DNA of 64,000 bases from the NCBI RefSeq assembly GCF_050563525.1, contig NZ_JBNXUN010000008.1, positions 124,001-188,000 on the forward strand, read 5' to 3'. Under the pieces are notes generated by a model. It made no database searches. It was not told the DNA's origin and worked only from the letters and a program-made list of their open reading frames with translations. This document shows, piece after piece, positions 46,912 to 57,893 of this stretch. The DNA is from Falsiroseomonas sp050563525. Lineage in GTDB: Bacteria > Pseudomonadota > Alphaproteobacteria > Acetobacterales > Acetobacteraceae. A program made the position numbers and the translations under genes. Positions within the stretch are counted from its first letter, which is position 1; each line of letters starts with the position of its first letter.

Positions 46912-47484
46912 TCAGCCAGCCTCGCCGGCCTGCCGCCGCAGCGCCACCAGCACCGCCGCGTCGGCGATGGGCGCGGTGTCCCAGGGCGGTGCGGGCAGCG
47001 GGTCCAGCGTCTCGAACACCGTAGCCTGCTCGATGGCGCCGGTCTCGGCGGGGCGGGGGTACGGGGTGGGGTCGGGCTGGCCGGGGCGCTTCGGCCGGCC
47101 GATGCCGATGAAGAAATCCTCCAGCCCCGCCGGCACCAGCAGCCACAGGAAGCGGAACGGCCCATCGCCGTCGTTGATGAAGCCGTGCCGGACATGCGGC
47201 GGTGCGACCATGAAGGTGCCGGTCTCGATCCGTCGCACCGCGCCATCCAGCCGGCCCAGGGCGCGGCCCGCCACCACCCAGAAGATCTCGGTCTGCGCCG
47301 GATGCGCGTGCTCACGGATCTTGCCGAGCGGCGGCAGTTCCTGGAGCCCGGCGGAGAAGCCCTCCGGCGCGCCGGACTGACGTGGCGAGGTCAGCACCTC
47401 GATCCAGCCATTCGCGGGCTGCGGCTGCCAGTGCTGGTCGCCAGTGCCGGGCGGCACGAACAGCATGCGGGGTGTCTCGCTCAT
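46912..47484 (-). CDS. Cupin domain protein
   Basis: A 190-residue single-domain cupin. Motif 1 is IREHAHPAQTEIFWVVAGRALG near residue 57, motif 2 is GTFMVAPPHVRHGFIN near 88, providing the His/Glu metal site. Such proteins include dioxygenases, isomerases and regulators; the reaction cannot be chosen from the sequence. It lies in the same direction, ten bases downstream of the SLC13 permease gene, so the two may be co-transcribed. The last ~30 residues are Pro/Gly-rich. Confidence 0.86.
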   Translation of the reverse strand: MSETPRMLFVPPGTGDQHWQPQPANGWIEVLTSPRQSGAPEGFSAGLQELPPLGKIREHAHPAQTEIFWVVAGRALGRLDGAVRRIETGTFMVAPPHVRHGFINDGDGPFRFLWLLVPAGLEDFFIGIGRPKRPGQPDPTPYPRPAETGAIEQATVFETLDPLPAPPWDTAPIADAAVLVALRRQAGEAG

Positions 47485-47493
47485 CCCGCAGGC

Positions 47494-49269
47494 TTACCCC
47501 CCGGACAGCGGCCAGACCAGCGCGATCAGCGGCACGCCGACCGCGACGACGATGACGGACAGCGGCAGGCCGAGGCGGGAATAGTCGCCGAAGCGATAGC
47601 CGCCTGGGCCCATCACCAGCGTGTTGCACTGATGGCCGATGGGGGTCAGGAAGTCGCAGGCGGCGCCGATCGCCACCGCCATCAGGAACGGGTCCGGGTT
47701 CAGCCCCAGCTTCACCGCGACCGCGGCCGCGATCGGCCCCAGCATCAGCACTGTCGCGGCGTTGTTCAGGAAGGGCGTGATGGCCATGGCGAAGACCATC
47801 ATCAGCGCCAGCGCGCCGGACGGCGGCAGCAGCTCCACCATGCCGGACAGCCAGGCGGCGATCAGCTCCGTCCCGCCCGTCGTGCGGATCGCCTCGCTGA
47901 CCGGGATCAGAGCGCCGAGCAGCACCAGCACCGGCCATTCGATGGCGTCATAGGCTTCCCGCGTGCTCAGCGCCCGCAGCAGCATCAGCACCACGGCGGC
48001 GGCGAAGAACGTCACCCCGACGGGGGCGATGTTCAGCGCCACGACGGCCATGGCCAGGCCAAGCACGATCACCGGAACCCAGCTGCGCTTGCGGCGGCCG
48101 AGCGCCACGTCGCGCTCCGTCAGCGGCAGCACGCCGAGGCTGCCCAGCGCTTCCGGCATGTCGGTCGTGGCGCCCTTCAGGATCAGCACGTCCCCGGCCC
48201 GGATGCGCGCCGCGTTCAGGCGCTGGGTGATGCGCTGGCCGCTGCGGCTGACGGCGAGCAGGCTGATGCCGAAGCGCCGGCGCAGGTCGGATTGCAGCGC
48301 GGTGCTGCCGATGAGGGAGGATTCGGCGGTGACCACGCCCTCGATGACGCTGATCTCCTCGGCCGCGTCGCCCTCCGCGGGCTTTTCCCCGGCCAGGCGC
48401 AGCTTGGCGCGCGCCACCAGGCGTTCCAGATCCTCCGGCGCGCCTTCCAGCAGCAGCACGTCATCGGCCAGCAACACCCATTCGGGCGTCGGGGCGTAGC
48501 GGCGGAAGCGCTCGCGGATGATGGTGGCGACGGTGACATGGCCCTCCCCCATCGCCTCCAGATCCGCCACCGTCTTGCCGACCACGGGGGCGTCGGCGGG
48601 CAGCCGCGCCTCGGCGGTGTAGGCTTCCATGCTGAATGCGGCGTCCATGGAGGCGCCGCGGCGGCCCTGCGGCAGCAGGCGCCAGCCGAGCGCCAGGAAG
48701 ACGAAGGAGGCCAGGCAGACCCCGATGCCGACCGGCGCATAGTCGAACATCTGGAAGGGCTGGCCCGTCACCTCCTCCCGCACCCGGGAGACCAGGATGT
48801 TGGGCGAGGTGCCGATCATGGTGATCAGCCCGCCGGTCAGCGAGGCGAAGGCCATCGGCATCAGCAGGCTGGAGGCGGAGGTGCCGGTGCGGCGCGCCAG
48901 CTGCATCGCCACCGGCATGAAGATGGCCAGCGCGCCGATGTTCTTGGTGAAGACGGAGGCGACCATCACCGCGCCGACCAGCGCCGGCACCTGCGTGCCC
49001 GTGGTCTTCAGGTACGGCAGCACCGGCCGCATCATGGTCTCGACGGCGCCGGAGCGGGAGACGGCGGCGCTGACCAGCAGCGCGGCGGCGACGATCACCA
49101 CCACGTCGTCACTGAAGCCGGAGAAGGCCTGGTCGTAGGGGATGATGCCGGCGACCAGCCCGGCCAGCAGCGCCGACAGCGCCACCAGATCATAGGGAAG
49201 CCGCCCCCAGATGAAGGCGAGGATGGTGACCCCGATGATGCCGAAGGCGAGCCCCTGGTCCAGCGTCAT
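47494..49269 (-). CDS. SLC13-family permease with two TrkA-C domains
   Basis: A 591-residue inner-membrane transporter of the divalent anion:Na+ symporter/arsenite-like superfamily. The N-terminal membrane half has ~6 helices (TTGTQVPALVGAVM, GTSPNILVSRVREE near residue 150). Residues ~205-375 hold two TrkA-C-type regulatory domains (VVGKTVADLEAMGEGHV and a second starting LIGSTALQSDLRRR). The C-terminal half again has ~6 helices and ends with GAACDFLTPIGHQCNTLVMG, a mirrored motif. The transported anion (sulfate, dicarboxylate or other) is unknown. It is divergent from the TerB-like gene. Confidence 0.9.
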   Translation of the reverse strand: MTLDQGLAFGIIGVTILAFIWGRLPYDLVALSALLAGLVAGIIPYDQAFSGFSDDVVVIVAAALLVSAAVSRSGAVETMMRPVLPYLKTTGTQVPALVGAVMVASVFTKNIGALAIFMPVAMQLARRTGTSASSLLMPMAFASLTGGLITMIGTSPNILVSRVREEVTGQPFQMFDYAPVGIGVCLASFVFLALGWRLLPQGRRGASMDAAFSMEAYTAEARLPADAPVVGKTVADLEAMGEGHVTVATIIRERFRRYAPTPEWVLLADDVLLLEGAPEDLERLVARAKLRLAGEKPAEGDAAEEISVIEGVVTAESSLIGSTALQSDLRRRFGISLLAVSRSGQRITQRLNAARIRAGDVLILKGATTDMPEALGSLGVLPLTERDVALGRRKRSWVPVIVLGLAMAVVALNIAPVGVTFFAAAVVLMLLRALSTREAYDAIEWPVLVLLGALIPVSEAIRTTGGTELIAAWLSGMVELLPPSGALALMMVFAMAITPFLNNAATVLMLGPIAAAVAVKLGLNPDPFLMAVAIGAACDFLTPIGHQCNTLVMGPGGYRFGDYSRLGLPLSVIVVAVGVPLIALVWPLSGG

Positions 49270-49311
49270 GCGGCGGTCGTCATGGTATCGGGGTTCCTGT
49301 CGGGCGGGGCG

Positions 49312-49336
49312 GGAACGCGGCGCGCACCATTCCGTT
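49312..49336 (+). promoter_or_regulatory. EcfG-type general-stress promoter
   Basis: GGAAC at 49312-49316 and CGTT at 49333-49336 are separated by exactly 16 bases, a perfect match to the alphaproteobacterial EcfG (RpoE2-like) consensus. It lies 22 bp before the ATG of the TerB-like gene on the same strand. Confidence 0.65.
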
Positions 49337-49358
49337 GCAGAGCGGACAGGGGAACAGC

Positions 49359-49955
49359 ATGACCACCGCGCAGCAATTCATCGGCCGGCTGATGGGCTTC
49401 GGCCGCAACCGCGACGGCCAGTTCCATGCCTTGCAGGAAGACGCGCTGGCGGAGGCCGCGCCGCCGGAACCGCCGACCCGCCGCCACCGCCACGGCCCGG
49501 AGCCGCAGCGCATCGTGCAGGAGGCGCTGGCCGCCAAGGTACTCGGCGCCTGGCTGCAGAACCGGCACCAGACGCTGTTCCCGCTGACGCTGAACCTCGG
49601 AACCCTGGACGCTGGGGGCCGTGCGCTGGTGGTGCGGATGATGGTGGCGGCCGCCGACGCCGATGGCGGGATCGACGAGGCGGAACGGGACCGGATCGGC
49701 GCGGCGCTGGACGCCATTGGGGCCGGGGAGGCGGAACGGCGCCTGCTGCCGGAGGCGATGGCCGCACCGCTGCCGCTCGGCGCGCTGCTGAACCACGTGA
49801 TGGAGGCGCGGCTCGGCCCGCATGCCTATGCCGCGTCGCTGCTGGCGCTGGACCGGCGCAGCCGGGTGAACCAGGCTTGGCTCGATTACCTGGCGGCCCG
49901 GCTGGCCCTGCCGGAGGAGGTCACCGCCAGCCTCAACCGGCGCTACCGCGCCTGA
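49359..49955 (+). CDS. DUF533/TerB-like protein
   Basis: A 198-residue protein. Residues ~80-195 match the TerB-like/DUF533 fold: VVRMMVAAADADGGIDEAERDRI, then helical repeats ending LPEEVTASLNRRY. The N-terminal part is a linker with charged and Pro-rich sequence. TerB-like domains bind metal ions in tellurite- and stress-related proteins, but the function here is unknown. The ATG at 49359 follows AGGGGA. The gene stands 22 bp after a perfect EcfG promoter motif, so it is probably induced by general stress. It converges with the CBS gene. Confidence 0.8.
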   Translation: MTTAQQFIGRLMGFGRNRDGQFHALQEDALAEAAPPEPPTRRHRHGPEPQRIVQEALAAKVLGAWLQNRHQTLFPLTLNLGTLDAGGRALVVRMMVAAADADGGIDEAERDRIGAALDAIGAGEAERRLLPEAMAAPLPLGALLNHVMEARLGPHAYAASLLALDRRSRVNQAWLDYLAARLALPEEVTASLNRRYRA

Positions 49956-49957
49956 GG

Positions 49958-50383
49958 TCAGGCCGCCTCCTCCGTCACCTCGCGCAGCGCCTGTTGCAGG
50001 TGGCCGCTGTCCAGCAGCAGGCGGCGCGACAGGTCGCCGAGGGTGATCCAGCCGACCACCACGCCCTGCGCGTCACGCACCGGCATGCGGCGAATGTGGT
50101 GCGACGCCATCAGGTCCATGGCCGCCTGCACGCTGTCATCCTCGCCGCAGGCGAAGACGGGCCGGGTCATCACCTCCCGCACCCGCACGACACTGCAATC
50201 CAGGCCCTTGGCAACGACGCGGTACAGGATGTCCCGGTCCGTCAGGACGCCCTCCAGCCGGTCCGCGGTGCCGACCGGCACGGCGCCGACCTCCAATTCC
50301 CCCATCATCACCGCGGCCTCGCTGACCGGCACATCGGCGGCCAGGAACTCGACGTCGCGACTCATCACCTCCGACACCTTCAT
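49958..50383 (-). CDS. CBS-domain pair protein
   Basis: A 141-residue protein made of two CBS domains (VSEVMSRDVEFLAADVPVSEAAVMM at the start and VREVMTRPVFACGEDDSVQAAMDLM at ~70). The second ends IRRMPVRDAQGVVVGWITLGDLSR. Such pairs bind adenosine nucleotides. The start at 50383 was chosen because it overlaps the preceding response-regulator stop by 4 bp, a coupled arrangement; a longer frame upstream is not coding. It is the last gene of the kinase operon. Confidence 0.92.
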   Translation of the reverse strand: MKVSEVMSRDVEFLAADVPVSEAAVMMGELEVGAVPVGTADRLEGVLTDRDILYRVVAKGLDCSVVRVREVMTRPVFACGEDDSVQAAMDLMASHHIRRMPVRDAQGVVVGWITLGDLSRRLLLDSGHLQQALREVTEEAA

Positions 50384-50722
50384 GGCGCGGCCGCCGGAAG
50401 CCGCGCCGCGATCTGTTCCAGAAGGCGGGAGAAATCGACCGGCTTCGGGTGGTAGTCGTCGCAACCGGCCTCCAGCGCCTTGTCGCGATCCCCGGCCAGC
50501 GCGTGTGCGGTCAGCGCGATGATCGGGATCGCGGCGGTGCCAGGGTCCGCCTTCAGCGCGCGCGCAGCGGTCCAGCCATCCATCACCGGCAGGTTCATGT
50601 CGAGCAGCACCAGGTCGGGCCGGTCGCTGCGCACCTTGTCGACGCCCGCCTGGCCGTCATGCGCCAGCACCACGTCGAAGCCGCGCCGGCGCAGGCGGCG
50701 GGACAGGAAGTCCCAGATCTCC

Positions 50723-54334
<3,612 letters not shown>

Positions 54335-54336
54335 GG

Positions 54337-54621
54337 TCAGTCTTCGGGCAGGGTGGGGAACATCGCGGCCAGCGCCGCGGCGTCGGGCGACGCCGGCCCT
54401 TCGAAGCTGGCGAGCACCGTGGCGAGGTCGGCGGGCCGCAGCTTCGCCTCTTCCGCCGTCCCACTCGCCACCAGCCGCATCAGGTCGAGCACACGCTCGC
54501 GGGGTGGCAGGGCGACCAGGCGCTCCGCCTCCTCCCGGCTCGCGGCCGCCTGCCTGTCCGCCAAATCATCCAGCGCCTCCACCGGCAACCAGCCGGAGGC
54601 AGGCAGGGTATCTCGTGCCAT
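54337..54621 (-). CDS. Hypothetical protein, 94 aa, kinase-operon leader
   Basis: A short soluble protein I do not recognise, starting MARDTLPASGWLPVEALDDL and ending with Ala/Asp-rich helix AALAAMFPTLPED. The ATG at 54621 has GGGGAGGAG just upstream. The gene lies two bases before the large kinase gene, so they are surely co-transcribed. It may be a small regulator of the kinase; no domain was recognised. Divergent from the MFS exporter gene (130-bp spacer). Confidence 0.75.
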   Translation of the reverse strand: MARDTLPASGWLPVEALDDLADRQAAASREEAERLVALPPRERVLDLMRLVASGTAEEAKLRPADLATVLASFEGPASPDAAALAAMFPTLPED

Positions 54622-54751
54622 GGGGTCTCCTCCCCGGGTAAAGTCCGGCGGAGGGGCGCGGGTTCGCCCTCGGCGCAAATTCCGTTCCGGCGTGGTGCGG
54701 CGAACCCGGGGCCGCCGCCCGCGTATCTGGCCCGGTCCTGCCGGAAGCCCC

Positions 54752-56353
54752 ATGAATCCCCCCGCCGCACTTTCACCGCTCCGCCACGACGCCTTCCGCG
54801 CGCTGTGGATCGCAAGCCTCGCCAGCAACACCGGCCTCTGGATCCAGAACACCGGGGCCGGGTGGCTGATGACCTCCCTCGACCCCTCCCCCATCATGGT
54901 CAGCCTGGTGCAGGCGGCGGCGATGCTCCCGGTATTCCTGTTCGCCCTGCCGGGTGGCGCATTGGCCGACATCCTGGACCGGCGGATGACGCTGATCGGC
55001 GCGCAGCTCTGGATTTCGCTCGCCGGGCTGGCGCTGGCGGGGCTCGCCTGGCTCGACATGCTGGGCGCCTGGGGCCTGCTGGCGCTGACCTTCGCCATCG
55101 GTGCCGGCACCGCGGTGATCTTCCCGACCTGGGCCGCGGCGACGCCGGAGCTGGTGCCGCCGGACGATCTGGTGCAGGCGGTGGCGCTGAACGGCGTCGG
55201 CTTCAACCTGGCCCGCGCGCTGGGGCCGGCGCTCGGCGGCTTCGTGCTGGCGGCGGCCGGGCCGGTGGCGGCTTTCGGGCTGAACGCGCTGGCCTTCCTG
55301 GCGCTGCTGTGGGCGCTGGTCGCCTGGCGCCGGCCGGCGCCGCCGAGCACCGGCCTGCCACCGGAACGCCTGCCGGCGGCGGTGCGGGCCGGCCTGCGCT
55401 TCGCCGTCGCCTCCCCGGGCATGCGCGCCGCCATCCTGCGCGCCTGCGCCTTCTTCTTCTTCGCCGCCGCCGTCTGGGCGCTGCTGCCGCTGCTGGTGCG
55501 GGAGGGGCTGGGCCTGGGGCCGGCGGCCTTCGGCACCATGCTCGGCCTGGCCGGCGCCGGTGCCGTGGCGGCCGGGCTGGCACTGCCCTGGCTGCGAGCG
55601 CGGGTGCCGGAGGGGCGGCTGGTATTCCTCGCCTCGCTGGCCGCCTATGCCGCGATGGCGGCTCTCGGCCTGGCAACGCATTGGGCGATGGCGGGGCCGG
55701 CATTGCTGGTGTTCGGCGCGGCCTGGCTGCTGGCCGGCAGCACGCTCGGCGCCGCGGCGCAGGTCAGCGCGCCGGGTTGGGCGCGGGCGCGGGCGCTGGG
55801 CATCTACCACCTGTCTTTTTTCGGCGCGCTGGCGGTGGGCTCCGCCCTCTGGGGCTGGGTCGGCCTGCGGCTGGGCGTTCCCTCCGCGCTGCTGCTGTGT
55901 GCCGCCACCGGGGCGGCCACTGCGCTGCTGGTGCGGCCCTGGCGCCTGGCGCGCTTCATGCGCCGCGGGCGCGTCGAGACAACAGAGCCCGCGCTGCCGG
56001 ACCCGGAGGCGCCGGCGGAGCACCTGCACAGCCTGCTTCACGAGGATTCCGGGCGGGTGCTGGAAGCCGTGCGCTACCGCATCGACGCAACCGACCGCGC
56101 CGCCTTTCTGGAAGCGATGCGAGAGGTACGGGAGGTGCGACTGCGCTCCGGCGCGCTGGTCTGGCGGCTGTACGAGGATGTGGCGCGGCCGGACCTCTGG
56201 ACCGAGCTTTGGGCGATGGAAAGCTGGACCGACCACCTGCGGGAGGCGGCGCGGCTGGATGCGGCGGACCGCGCGGCACTCGCCGCCGCCGCCGCGCTGC
56301 ACCGCGACCGGCGCCCGCCGGTGGTGACGCGCCACCTGCATGTGCAGCCGTGA
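54752..56353 (+). CDS. MFS exporter (MFS_3 type) with C-terminal soluble domain
   Basis: A 533-residue transporter. Residues ~1-405 contain about twelve membrane helices (ALWIASLASNTGLWIQNTGA, FALPGGALADILDRRMTL with the motif A-like D-R-R between helices 2 and 3). Residues ~410-533 are a soluble domain resembling the antibiotic-monooxygenase-like (ABM) extension found in this exporter group (EAVRYRIDATDRAAFLEAM). These proteins export drugs or siderophores; the substrate is unknown. ATG 54752 follows GGAAGCC. Divergent from the 94-aa gene of the kinase operon. Confidence 0.88.
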   Translation: MNPPAALSPLRHDAFRALWIASLASNTGLWIQNTGAGWLMTSLDPSPIMVSLVQAAAMLPVFLFALPGGALADILDRRMTLIGAQLWISLAGLALAGLAWLDMLGAWGLLALTFAIGAGTAVIFPTWAAATPELVPPDDLVQAVALNGVGFNLARALGPALGGFVLAAAGPVAAFGLNALAFLALLWALVAWRRPAPPSTGLPPERLPAAVRAGLRFAVASPGMRAAILRACAFFFFAAAVWALLPLLVREGLGLGPAAFGTMLGLAGAGAVAAGLALPWLRARVPEGRLVFLASLAAYAAMAALGLATHWAMAGPALLVFGAAWLLAGSTLGAAAQVSAPGWARARALGIYHLSFFGALAVGSALWGWVGLRLGVPSALLLCAATGAATALLVRPWRLARFMRRGRVETTEPALPDPEAPAEHLHSLLHEDSGRVLEAVRYRIDATDRAAFLEAMREVREVRLRSGALVWRLYEDVARPDLWTELWAMESWTDHLREAARLDAADRAALAAAAALHRDRRPPVVTRHLHVQP

Positions 56354-56407
56354 AACGCGCGGCGGCGGCGCTGCGTTGATGCGGCAGGTCAGGCAAGGGA
56401 GGCGATG

Positions 56408-56572
56408 ATGTCGGCAACCACTCCGCGCCCAGGCGACGATGCACCACCGGGCACGCCCGGCACCGGCGAGGACATCTACCCGGACTGCGAAGGCACCGGC
56501 CGCATCGGCCAGCGCCGCTGCGAGACCTGCGGCGGGTCCGGCAAGGTGAACAAGGGGATCGGCGGCGGCTAA
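56408..56572 (+). CDS. Small DnaJ-zinc-finger-like protein, 54 aa
   Basis: A 54-residue protein. The C-terminal half contains YPDCEGTGRIGQRRCETCGG then SGKVNKGIGGG: the CxxCxGxG-type pattern of DnaJ zinc fingers, with one cysteine of the first motif replaced by Pro/Asp. It therefore has three cysteines (one in PDCEGTG and two in CETCGG) and might bind zinc with a histidine or aspartate. Two adjacent ATGs (56405, 56408) follow AAGGGAGG, so the start is well supported. It is short and lies between the MFS and HExxH genes on the plus strand. Function unknown. Confidence 0.75.
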   Translation: MSATTPRPGDDAPPGTPGTGEDIYPDCEGTGRIGQRRCETCGGSGKVNKGIGGG

Positions 56573-57000
56573 TCCCCGGCCAGGACCGGCCGGGCCTGCG
56601 GGTTCCAGGACAGCCCGGCCGCCTTCAGCGACTCCGCCAGCATGGCCTGGTCCAGCCGTGCATGGCGGACCAGCAGCTTGACGTAGAGGCCGAGGAAATC
56701 CGGCCCATGCCCGGCATGTGGGGTGCCGTCGCCCGGATCGGTCAGCGCATGTGCCATCTCGTGCAGCAGCACCCAGCTTGGCAGCGTGTCCGGTGCCTCG
56801 ATGGCGAGGCGGCTGCCGGTGGCGATCGTGGCACGTGTCGCCCGGCGGTGGCGGACCCTTGGCGGCCAGCGCAGGCCCTCGGACGCCCAGACATGGTCGA
56901 CCAGGGACTGCATCTGCGCGAAGGGTACCTCCGACCGGTCGAGCGGCGCCACCACCCGGTCCTCCCAGGCATAGACCCGGCGGGCGCGGGCATCGGTCAA
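56569..57000 (-). CDS. Putative HExxH metallopeptidase-like protein
   Basis: A 143-residue protein with the zinc-peptidase motif LLHEMAHALTD near residue 80 and the downstream GHGPDFLGLYVKLLV, which offers a third ligand (His). The N-terminus MTDARARRVYAWEDRVV has no signal peptide, so it would act in the cytoplasm. The family resembles the small putative metallohydrolases known from actinobacteria. Its ATG overlaps the stop of the upstream DUF2786 gene by 4 bp, so the two are translated together. Substrate unknown. Confidence 0.8.
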   Translation of the reverse strand: MTDARARRVYAWEDRVVAPLDRSEVPFAQMQSLVDHVWASEGLRWPPRVRHRRATRATIATGSRLAIEAPDTLPSWVLLHEMAHALTDPGDGTPHAGHGPDFLGLYVKLLVRHARLDQAMLAESLKAAGLSWNPQARPVLAGD

Positions 57001-57746
57001 CGCCGGGGGCGCGGCAGCGCCGGAGCTGCCGCGCCGGCACCCACCGGCCGCTCCAGCCCGACCCGGCCGCCCGCCGCGACGCCCTGCCGGAACGCCGCGC
57101 CATCGCTGACGCGACGGGTGGTGGTGCGCGAGCGCAGGCGGATGCCGAGGCCGCGGAAGGCTTCGCTCAGCCGCGCCTCCTTCGCCACCACCAGTGCGGT
57201 GCCGGCGCCGGAGGTGGCATGGGCGGCTTCCTCCGATGCCCGCCGATGCGCCGCGAGTTCATCGAGCCGGTCGGAGACCCGTTCCGCGAAGCCATACCGA
57301 AAACTGCGCAGGCGCTGCTGCGGGGCGAGGCGGGAGCGGCGGTAGGATTCGCTCGCGCGGAACAGCGTCTCCTCATGGTCCACGGCGCCGGCGACGACAT
57401 GCAGCAGGTATTCGCCCATCAGCACGTCGGGCTCCAGCCCGAAGACCACGAACTGGCTGCGGCCGACCATCCAGCCGCGGGTTTCGGTCAGTCGCAGGAT
57501 CGCCATGAAGATGATGCCGACGGCCTGGAGGCGCGCGCCGGTGATGACGACCTCGCGCTGGATGCAGGCTTCCTCGCGCAGTTCGACCTCGGACATGCCA
57601 AGGCCATAGACTTCGAGCAGTTCGCCAACCTTCTGCGCGGCCAGCATCGCCTCGGCCTCGGAACAGCCACGGTCGGTGGTCTTCGCGGCCAGCGCGCGGA
57701 TGCGGGCCTTGACCTTTTCAAGCTCGGTCTGCTGTCGAGGCTGCAC
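56997..57746 (-). CDS. DUF2786 domain protein
   Basis: A 249-residue protein. The N-terminal ~45 residues show the DUF2786 pattern VKARIRALAAKTTDRGCSEAEAM and AAQKVGELLEVYGL. The middle (~75-165) is an unassigned alpha/beta region. The C-terminal 90 residues are rich in Ala, Gly and Arg, ending in PRPRR. DUF2786 proteins are often near DNA-processing or stress genes. It is coupled to the HExxH gene by a 4-bp overlap and is divergent from the family-5 binding protein (147-bp spacer). Confidence 0.85.
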   Translation of the reverse strand: MQPRQQTELEKVKARIRALAAKTTDRGCSEAEAMLAAQKVGELLEVYGLGMSEVELREEACIQREVVITGARLQAVGIIFMAILRLTETRGWMVGRSQFVVFGLEPDVLMGEYLLHVVAGAVDHEETLFRASESYRRSRLAPQQRLRSFRYGFAERVSDRLDELAAHRRASEEAAHATSGAGTALVVAKEARLSEAFRGLGIRLRSRTTTRRVSDGAAFRQGVAAGGRVGLERPVGAGAAAPALPRPRR

Positions 57747-57893
57747 CGTCGATGGATCCTCCGGACCGGCTTCCTAGCAAAGGCCCGACGATTGGCAATG
57801 TCGTTGACACCGGCGGCGCCCGCCAAATACCGTCCCGGTCAAGCAACGGCGGTCGCCGGACCTGAAGCGCGACGCCAGGGAAGGATGACCTCC

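Noticed and set aside
54640..54700. EcfG-like site upstream of the kinase operon (GGAAC...CGAA)
   Set aside because: The -10 does not contain GTT, so the match is incomplete.
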